From positions 62,001-126,000 of the forward strand of contig CALCCE010000138.1 in NCBI GenBank assembly GCA_937899835.1: a stretch of DNA of 64,000 bases. The letters are read 5' to 3'. The notes under the pieces were generated by a model. It did not search any database and was not told where the DNA came from. It was given only the letters and a program-made list of their open reading frames with translations. Below, one piece after another: positions 52,660 through 59,900 of the stretch (position 1 is its first letter; each line of letters opens with the position of its first letter). The translations under genes were made by a program, and so were the position numbers. The stretch comes from an uncultured Flavobacteriales bacterium. GTDB lineage: Bacteria > Bacteroidota > Bacteroidia > Flavobacteriales_G > Salibacteraceae.

Positions 52660-53415
52660 ATGACCAGCCCAATAAAAGCGGTAATTGTGGATGACGTGAA
52701 GGACGCACGCACCACCTTGCAAGCCGACCTCGCCAGCTACTGCCCGGAGGTAAACGTCATCGGCGAAGCCGATGGTGTGGTGAGTGGGGCCAAATTGCTG
52801 CGCAAAGTGAAACCAGAGGTGGTTTTTCTCGACATTCAAATGACGGATGGCAGCGGTTTTGACCTGTTGGAAATTTTTGACTCGGTTCCTTTTAAAGTGA
52901 TTTTCACCACGGCTTCGGATGCTCATGCCATTCAGGCGTTCCGCTTTTCTGCGGTGGACTATTTGTTGAAGCCCATCGACCCGGATGAATTGATGGAAGC
53001 GGTACGAAAACTCGGCCAGACCAAGAAGGCTACAGCCGATTCTGATCAACTGGGCCTATTGAAAGACCACCTGAACCCCAACAAGAAACCAAAGCGCCTT
53101 GCCTTGCACACGCAAGATAAAATTCACGTGGTTGAGATCGACAGCATAGTACGCTGTGAATCGAACGTAAACTACACCATGTTTTATTTCAAGGATAAAA
53201 CCCGCCTGCTGGTAACCAAAACCTTGAAGGAATTTGACGAGTTGCTGCGCGGAAATGACTTTTTACGCGTACATCAATCGCACCTCATCAATGCGGCCTA
53301 CCTCAAAGAATTTGTAAAGATCGACGGAGGTTATCTGGTCATGAAAGACCAGTCGGAAGTACCGGTTTCTACCCGCAAACGCAACATCGTATTAGAGGCT
53401 ATTTCCAGGTTGTAA
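52660..53415 (+). CDS. LytTR-family response regulator
   Basis: 251 residues. Receiver domain (about 5-125): VIVDDVKDA acidic pocket, phosphorylated Asp in VFLDIQMTDGSGF near 58, TTASDAHAIQAF, and the Lys in YLLKPID near 109. LytTR DNA-binding domain (about 150-250): IVRCESNVNYTMFYFKD, FLRVHQSHLINAAYLKEF, VPVSTRKRNIVLEAI. It pairs with the sensor immediately upstream. In Bacteroidota such pairs commonly control carbohydrate or envelope genes; no target site is evident here. Confidence 0.95.
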   Translation: MTSPIKAVIVDDVKDARTTLQADLASYCPEVNVIGEADGVVSGAKLLRKVKPEVVFLDIQMTDGSGFDLLEIFDSVPFKVIFTTASDAHAIQAFRFSAVDYLLKPIDPDELMEAVRKLGQTKKATADSDQLGLLKDHLNPNKKPKRLALHTQDKIHVVEIDSIVRCESNVNYTMFYFKDKTRLLVTKTLKEFDELLRGNDFLRVHQSHLINAAYLKEFVKIDGGYLVMKDQSEVPVSTRKRNIVLEAISRL

Positions 53416-53437
53416 ATGCCACGCTATTTCCGAAAAC

Positions 53438-54130
53438 CTACTGTTGAAGGATCCGCACCTCTGTTCTTCGGTTTTCCTGACGGCCATTGGACGAAGCATT
53501 CGAAGCAATGGGCTGCTGCTCTCCATAGCCTTTGGCTTGTACCCGTTGCGGATCAATGCCTTTGCTGAGGAGGTAGCTGCGCACTACCTCTGCCCTATCC
53601 TGAGAAAGCTCCAGGTTGCTGTTCGAATCACCAACATTATCGGTATGTCCGGCTACTTCAATGACCATGTCCGGCTTCAAAGTCAACACTTCTACCAGTT
53701 CGTCTAACTCTGGAAAGGAAGCTGCACGCAAACTGGATTTTCCAGTATCGAAATGCACATCGTTTAGTCGGAAAACGGTTTCGCTGCGGTCGATTTGAAT
53801 GCCCAACTCAGCCGTATGGTAACTCCCGTCTACTTCGGGCAATTCCATGGTGTGGTAGTCCTGATCACTCCCAATGCCTTTGATCACAATCTGATACGTT
53901 TCTCCTTCCGGCAGAAGGAGGTAAAACTCTCCCTTTTCGTCAGAAACACCGCGAAAAGACTTGCCTGACTGGGTTTTGAACATGATTTGCTCACCAGACA
54001 GGGGTTGCGCCTCGGGGTTGGAAACGGTTACATGGAAAAGGGCTTCGGATTCGGTGGATTGCAAGGGCGCTTGTGCAAAAAGCAGCGGACTAAGCAGGCT
54101 CAAAAGGAGCGTGAAAGCAAAAATTTTCAT
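53438..54130 (-). CDS. OmpA-family peptidoglycan-associated protein
   Basis: 230 residues: signal peptide (KIFAFTLLLSLLSPLLFAQ), an N-terminal beta-sandwich resembling a carboxypeptidase-regulatory domain (about 30-105: PLSGEQIMFKTQSGKSFRGV, YLLLPEGETYQIVIKG), and the C-terminal OmpA peptidoglycan-binding domain (about 115-228). The OmpA motifs are VHFDTGKSSLRAASFPELDE, GHTDNVGDSNSNLELSQDRA, VRSYLLSKGIDPQRVQAKGY and RRTEVRIL. It anchors to the cell wall from the outer membrane or periplasm. It is convergent with the response regulator, with only 22 bp between, and divergent from the gene at 54259. Confidence 0.92.
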   Translation of the reverse strand: MKIFAFTLLLSLLSPLLFAQAPLQSTESEALFHVTVSNPEAQPLSGEQIMFKTQSGKSFRGVSDEKGEFYLLLPEGETYQIVIKGIGSDQDYHTMELPEVDGSYHTAELGIQIDRSETVFRLNDVHFDTGKSSLRAASFPELDELVEVLTLKPDMVIEVAGHTDNVGDSNSNLELSQDRAEVVRSYLLSKGIDPQRVQAKGYGEQQPIASNASSNGRQENRRTEVRILQQ

Positions 54131-54258
54131 AATGGGAACGATTCAAGGTCTTTTAAACCATAATACCCAAGGGGCTAAAAAGTAACCCTCTGCAAAAATT
54201 TGTTTCTTTTTACTAATTTTTTTAGCTTTATGTTTTAACCCCAAAAACCCAAGCCACT

Positions 54259-54606
54259 ATGTCTTTTTCAACCTTTGGACTGGACGCCATAAAGCGCGCG
54301 CGAACTCATTTCAAAACGGCGAACAAACCCAGCTATTTCGAACTTAAAGATACATTAACACGACCTAACTGCTACCGAACCACGGAAATCGAAGCTGCTC
54401 CACCCGAAGTACTCGAAACGATTCGAAAACAGCTAAAGCAAGAAAGAAAAGAAGAAGTATTGCTAAAAATATTACTATTAATTGGCGCCATCGCCATCAC
54501 CCTTTTACTGGCCGTGGTACTTATTCATGTTGTGCTTCCCGGATTATTCGAGTTTGATGTAATTTTCCGGAATGAAGCTGCCGGCATTGCGCACCCCCGG
54601 AGTTGA
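54259..54606 (+). CDS. Single-pass membrane protein of unknown function
   Basis: 115 residues. The first about 70 are charged and cytoplasm-like (AIKRARTHFKTANKPSYFEL, EAAPPEVLETIRKQLKQERK), followed by a strong transmembrane helix (ILLLIGAIAITLLLAVVLIH, about 70-90) and a short outer tail. I do not recognise the family. It overlaps the next gene by 35 bp in another frame, so the two are translationally linked. Confidence 0.65.
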   Translation: MSFSTFGLDAIKRARTHFKTANKPSYFELKDTLTRPNCYRTTEIEAAPPEVLETIRKQLKQERKEEVLLKILLLIGAIAITLLLAVVLIHVVLPGLFEFDVIFRNEAAGIAHPRS

Positions 54607-55600
54607 CCTCCTCAATCTTCTCTTGTTGCTTGGTGCATTTGCCTTAGCCTGGTGGCTGCCTTTTCGGTTGTTTCTCTTCGCCTACGCGGTTTTGGGCCCG
54701 TTGCACTACCTCACAGAAATGAACTGGCTCCACGACCGCAATTACTTTATCCAATCAAAGGGTTGGATAGCCTTGCCACTTGTGGTAGCTACTTTTGTAT
54801 TTTTACCACAGATCGCCCAATTGCTAACTCCTGAATCAGGATGGCCCGAGTCCATTGCCTGGGGAATGGCGCAGGTAGCCAACAGCTCCAACGGATTGAT
54901 TTTTTGGTGGCTGATCGTTTCGGCAGGATTGCTTTTTCTAAAGACTACGCGCCATCGGCTCATCCTCGGTGCAATAGGATTGGTGGTTTCCCTCGTCCTG
55001 CTCCGCTTCCCCACCTATCTGCTGCTGGTAGGCCTGATGATTCCTACCCTCATCCATGTCTACCTCTTCACCGGCTTGTTTATGCTCTATGGGGCGCAAC
55101 GCAGCCAGAGTAAGTTGGGCTTTCTCAATGTGGCCGTTTTGTTTTTAGTGCCGGTCATCATTGTGATTTTGCCACTTGATCCGGGAAATTATCATTTTAC
55201 CGATGCGTTGAAAGACACTTTTCTCGGGTCCAACTTTCACGTCACCAACGCAAAAATTGCCGGTTTTTTAGGGTTGAATGAAGGAAAGACCTTCTTTTTT
55301 TATGAGGTGATGGAAATCAAACTTCAGGTTTTCATCGCCTTTGCCTACAGCTACCATTACCTCAATTGGTTTTCCAAAACCACCACCATTGGATGGCACA
55401 AAAACCTCACCACCGGAAGAACAGTGACCATTGCTGGAATTTGGTTGGCCTCTATAGGTTTGTATGCCTGGGATTACCGCACCGGATTGGCCGTATTGGT
55501 CTCGCTCAGTACCCTCCACGTGTTGCTCGAGTTTCCCCTTAACCTGATGTCAATCCGAGGCATCGGACAACACCTTTTTGCGAGGTCAACTCCACGGTAA
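54572..55600 (+). CDS. Multi-pass membrane protein with several intramembrane histidines
   Basis: 342 residues with about nine hydrophobic helices. His residues fall in or next to membrane segments: GPLHYLTEMNWLHDRNYF (about 41-58), PTLIHVYLFTGLFMLY (about 160), AFAYSYHYLNWFSKTTTIGW (about 253-272) and LSTLHVLLEFPLN (about 320). A set of His spaced in helices like this is seen in membrane di-iron or heme enzymes, and the layout loosely recalls the Brp/Blh beta-carotene cleavage family, but I cannot assign it. It overlaps the upstream 115-aa gene by 35 bp. No signal peptide beyond the first helix. Confidence 0.7.
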   Translation: MKLPALRTPGVDLLNLLLLLGAFALAWWLPFRLFLFAYAVLGPLHYLTEMNWLHDRNYFIQSKGWIALPLVVATFVFLPQIAQLLTPESGWPESIAWGMAQVANSSNGLIFWWLIVSAGLLFLKTTRHRLILGAIGLVVSLVLLRFPTYLLLVGLMIPTLIHVYLFTGLFMLYGAQRSQSKLGFLNVAVLFLVPVIIVILPLDPGNYHFTDALKDTFLGSNFHVTNAKIAGFLGLNEGKTFFFYEVMEIKLQVFIAFAYSYHYLNWFSKTTTIGWHKNLTTGRTVTIAGIWLASIGLYAWDYRTGLAVLVSLSTLHVLLEFPLNLMSIRGIGQHLFARSTPR

Positions 55601-55901
55601 GCAATTACCGATGGCTCATGTCTTTTTGCTTGACACCTGACCGTCATCTCCATTCTGTACCGAAGAAGAAAATTTTTAGGGAGGGTGCATTAGCGTAAGC
55701 ACTTCCGTATAAAGGGAAACTATACACCCCAAACGGCCCTTATGGCAATTTCAATGCTATTTTATGAAAAGCGCCCTCTCACAAGCGTGTAGGTGTAAGA
55801 TGGCAACTATTTCATGTTCAAGGCGATCCGAAGGATTTGGAGCGAACAAAAGGGGGAATAAAATACTTACCTTGTCTGCACTAATTAATCCTTTGTCATC
55901 C
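55601..55901. other. Intergenic stretch of 300 bp
   Basis: I see no convincing gene, RNA or strong repeat between the membrane protein and the exported protein at 55902. A frame open from 55764 is rejected since it lacks coding character before the signal peptide at 55902. Confidence 0.5.
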
Positions 55902-56666
55902 ATGAAATTCATCAAGTACTTTTTAATCTTAGCCATTGTACCGGTGCTCGGTTTTGGCCCGCCACAAGGCAAGAAAAAGGTAGCCGTCACCACTTTCTAT
56001 GTCAATAAATACATCGGAACCGAAGGCCTGGGAAGCGGTGCCAGTATGGTAGCAGCCATCAGCACACTGGCCGACGACCCCAACTTCAACCTGCAACCGA
56101 TACTTGACAAGTTCCACAAGACCTTCTTTACCGAATACGCCAAAAGTTTTCCATTCGATTTGCTTCCGGAAGAGGAAGTAACAGGCAATGAAGATTACAA
56201 AGCCTACGAAAGTCGCTTTGGAGAAACTTCTGATGCCGACCGTTCGAAGATGGCCCAACGCTACCTTGTGATTGATGGCTACAAGCCCTTGATCGAGGGA
56301 GCGCTGATCAAAAAAGAAAACCGCAACCAAACCAAGATGATCGAGATTTTTGACGCCAATGCCGATGGGGTCATGTTCGTCAACATGGACTACTCCTTCA
56401 TTACCAAAGGTGGTGTAGGCCCATTGGCTGCGGTAGGTATCAAGGCGTTTGTGCGCATCAAGCTGTGGAATAAAGAAAGCAAGAAAGTATTCGCCATCAA
56501 TGAGTCTGCGGTATCCAAGGCCACCGTTGGCATGGTCGGCGGAATTCCGGTAATGGACACCGACAAGTTGCTGCCCATGTGCCAGGATGCTTCCGATCGC
56601 TTGTTGGAAGACCTTAAAAAGAGGTTGCCTAAAATTGCTGCCCGTTCAGCCAAGAAATTCCAGTAA
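55902..56666 (+). CDS. Secreted protein of unknown function
   Basis: 254 residues from ATG 55902, which gives a signal peptide (KFIKYFLILAIVPVLGFG). The mature part begins PPQGKKKVAVTTFYVNKYIG, the kind of strand-plus-loop opening seen in CsgG-like or TolB-N-like folds, then helices and strands (LADDPNFNLQPILDKFHKTF, YLVIDGYKPLIEG, FIKTKGGV-like GGVGPLAAVGIKAFVRIKLW, KKVFAINESAVSKATVG). A C-terminal amphipathic helix ends it (CQDASDRLLEDLKKRLPK). No motif that I can name. It has its own strong terminator and is a stand-alone gene. Confidence 0.7.
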   Translation: MKFIKYFLILAIVPVLGFGPPQGKKKVAVTTFYVNKYIGTEGLGSGASMVAAISTLADDPNFNLQPILDKFHKTFFTEYAKSFPFDLLPEEEVTGNEDYKAYESRFGETSDADRSKMAQRYLVIDGYKPLIEGALIKKENRNQTKMIEIFDANADGVMFVNMDYSFITKGGVGPLAAVGIKAFVRIKLWNKESKKVFAINESAVSKATVGMVGGIPVMDTDKLLPMCQDASDRLLEDLKKRLPKIAARSAKKFQ

Positions 56667-56688
56667 ACGAAGTTTTACTTTGAAATGT

Positions 56689-56723
56689 AAAAGCCGCTTC
56701 CCGTTTGGGGAAGCGGCTTTTTT
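56689..56723 (+). terminator. Intrinsic terminator after the exported protein
   Basis: AAAAGCCGCTTCCC, loop GTTTG, GGGAAGCGGCTTTT with T-run: 14-bp perfect stem, 23 bp after the stop. Confidence 0.92.
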
Positions 56724-56730
56724 CATGTAA

Positions 56731-56794
56731 AAAAGGCCCCACCTTCGGATCTTCAGGATAGGATCGGATGCATTAGGGACTCCGAAGGTGGGGC
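56731..56794 (-). terminator. Terminator-like hairpin downstream of the alpha-2-macroglobulin gene
   Basis: GCCCCACCTTCGGA (56736-56749) and TCCGAAGGTGGGGC (56781-56794) form a perfect 14-bp stem with a 31-base loop. On the minus strand the stem is followed by CTTTT, so it could end the alpha-2-macroglobulin transcript. Confidence 0.6.
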
Positions 56795-56799
56795 AAAGC

Positions 56800-56961
56800 A
56801 CCGGCGTGGTTTTGAGGTTTTGAACCGGTGCGAGGGAATGCTCATCATTGGGGTAAAATTTTTAGTAGTTGTTTCGGCCCTTCCTGCCCGCCCCGGAAGA
56901 ACCGGGGCGGGTGTGCTTATCTGAGGGACTTGGAAGGGTGGGCCCCCACTGCCAGGGGCCC
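56800..56961. repeat. GC-rich hairpin cluster
   Basis: After the terminator-like stem the same gap holds three more inverted repeats: CACCGG...CCGGTG (about 56800-56831), CCCGCCCCGG-AAGAA-CCGGGGCGGG (56887-56911, a perfect 10-bp stem) and GGGCCCC...GGGGCCC (56940-56961). The density and GC content stand out from neighbouring intergenic DNA. Confidence 0.6.
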
Positions 56962-56992
56962 GGAGGAGTGCAAGAAAACCAACCAAATGCAA

Positions 56993-59900
56993 TCATCCTC
57001 CAGAATCGATTACCTCAACCCATTGGCCCGGTTCACGGGCATTGATGGTGCGGTCGTACATGGATTCGGCCATGATGGTAGGCATGTAAAACCGGCCTTT
57101 GTAAGTGGCATTGAGCCGAACCCTGTACTGAACAGAATGATGGCTTTCTAACCAGAAATAAGTGTTGATGCGGTCATCGCGGATATCACGGTATTGATAG
57201 TGGGAATTCGCATCGGTATTGCGCACGCCCAAGTCCATCCGGTCGTTGTGAATTTCCCAGCCAGATGGAAAAACTTGTGTCAAAGCCATATCAGCCAGGT
57301 GACCTCGAACACCTGGATTACGCACCGTCACCACAGCCGCAAAATCGGTTCCTTGTTCTATTCGACTGGGGTCTAATGGTTCTCCATCCATGGTCTCATA
57401 GTCAATATCGATGCTCAGGTTGTTGGCCGCCCGACTTTGGTCGCCAGTGATGGGCACCCCTTCCATAAGCAGGCGCACGTAGAGGATGCCTTTGCCATCG
57501 TTAGTGATGGTGAGTTGACTGCTGTCGGCCACCAGCTTTTGGGGTAGCGCTTGCTGGTGCAGCACGCTTTGTCGGTTTTCGTGTTGCTCCGACTGCTGGC
57601 CCAACCGATAGGTGTAGCGCATGTTTTCGGTAATAGGCACACTGCCCAGGAACCGGGAAATTCCGATAAGGCAGAAAGAAGTGGCTTGGGTGTTGAGCCA
57701 CCGCCTCGAAGAGAGGTGACTGGCCACTGTTTTCGCTAAAACAGCTGCGTTTGTTTCATCTCCCATGAGGCAAAGTGCTTCCAGAATCATGCCTTCATCG
57801 CGGTAGCGGCAGCCATAGCTGTAAGACAGTTCTATGTAGTCGTCGATTTTAAAATCGTAGCTCGCTACTAGCTCTTTCGCTACTTCGGGTTGCCCCGCCA
57901 AATGGTAGGCTGCGGCCAAGCGCCACCGGGCTTGTAGGGAGAGTGAAGCCTCTTCCCGCAGTCGGTTCATGGCACCCAATTCGGGTGAATTGGCCAAGGC
58001 CAGCGTGAACAAACGGTAGGCTTGGGTAATGACCGCACTACGGTAGGAATAATAGCCGGAACGGTAAGACCATTTAGCCGTCCATTCGCGGGAAAGACGT
58101 TTTTGCGCCTGTATCCAGGTACTTTTCATCCCATCGGGCAAAGCGTAGCCGAGGCGTTCGGCTTCCAACATAAAATGCCCGGCATAGTTGGTGCCCCAGC
58201 TGCTGTAATAGCTTTCACCGGGCCAGTAGGTGAAGCTTCCTTCCGATTGCTGGAAATTGGACAGCTTTTGCAGTGCAGCACGGATGTTAAAGTCGATTTC
58301 TTCCCGAAAGTCGTTGTTGAGGTGGAGCACATCGGCCAGGTAGAGCTGCGGGAAGGCACGGGAGGTGGTTTGCTCCAGGCACCCGTGTGGATAACCAATG
58401 AGGTATTTCAACCTTCGGCCCAGGTCGATGGCGGGCATGGTGGAAATCTCCATGGTGCCTTTTTCTGTTCCGGAAACACCGGTAAATCCGAAAGGCGCCT
58501 CCCAGGATTCTCCGGGTTGAATTACGGTTTCCAACACGTTCATCACCGGTGGATTGGGCGAACGAACGTCTATTTCAATCTCGTGATAGGCGGTTTCCTT
58601 GCCACTGGAAACCTGGACTTTCACCTTGCCAATGCCTACTTTTTTGGGCACTTTCAACTCAAAATTCACCACCTGATCGCCCACCGCATCGAACTGAATG
58701 TTGGCGGTGGTATTTCCCTGAGATTGCAACATCTGATTGGTTTCCACGGCGATCTGCACGTTTTTCACCTGCTTTTCCATGGCAAATACGTTGACGGGAA
58801 GTTGCACCGTTTCACCCGGCCCTAATACCCTGGGCAGGGTAGCCAATACCATCAAAGGTTTGCGCACCGCCACTGTAGCATCTGTATGGCCATAGGCTTC
58901 TTCCTGGCGCGCCACCACCATCACCCGCACAGAACCTACGTAATTGGGAACATCAATGGTGTGGGTTCCGGTTTTTCCGGCCTTCAGCTCGAAAGGGCCC
59001 ACGAAGCGCACCATGGGCTTGAAACGGTTGGCTTTTTGCTTTTTCGCCGGGCCGTTTTCTCCATCGCCTCCCACACTCAAAATTTTGTTCAATTCCCCTC
59101 CGTAAGCACCCATCACCTGATCGTAGAGGTCCCAGGTGCGCACGCCCAAGGCTTCTTTTGCATAAAAATGTTTCCAGGGGTCGGGAGTCGAAAACCGGGT
59201 AAGGTCCAGCAAACCTTCATCCACCACTGCGAGGGTATAGGTCATGTTGCGCCCTTCTTTCTCTTTTACCTGCACCTTCACTTTGGTCTCCGGCCGCCAA
59301 ACTTTTTGGGTAATGATTTCAGGTTGCAGATGGGAAAGCGGATCTTCTACCAACACCGGAATTACTCCGTAGAGTCGGATCGGCAGGTCGTTGGCGGTTT
59401 CCTGATGCGGCTGCAACAAACTCACGTGCACAAATACATTGGGTGCCATTTCGGAAGTAGTAGGAACCTCGAAGCGGGTTTCCCCTTGTTCGGTTTCTAC
59501 CCAGAATTTTTTGAGGATTCGGGAACCATTTTCCACACAAACCAGGGCGCGCCCTTTGGTGCTGGAGGGAAAAGTCACCTTCACGGCTTCGCCTACACTG
59601 TATTTTTCTTTGTCGGAAGAAAAGTTGAGCATGGTGGCAAATTCATTTACCGTACGATTGGCACGCGCCCAATAAGGCCAATCGATGTACACTATTTTTC
59701 CACACGAATGACCGCTTTGCGGATCGGTGACCCTGACCAAAAACCGCCCCCACTTGGGCCGGTTGATGCGCAACTTGAATTGCCCTTTGCCTTCCTTTGT
59801 ATTTACTAGGGTATCCAAAATCATGCGGGTACTCGAACGTGCAATGTAGTTGGCCATGTTTTCGCCATAGCTGTCCCACCACCAGCGCCAGTTGAGTTGA

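Noticed and set aside
56731-56961. Insertion sequence remnant
   Set aside because: No transposase fragment or target duplication; only inverted repeats, so I report hairpins and not a mobile element.
58022-59809. Long plus-strand frames (about 270 and 300 codons) opposite the alpha-2-macroglobulin gene
   Set aside because: They mirror the codon structure of the real gene on the other strand, have His/Arg/Phe-rich compositions typical of antisense frames, and no start signals.
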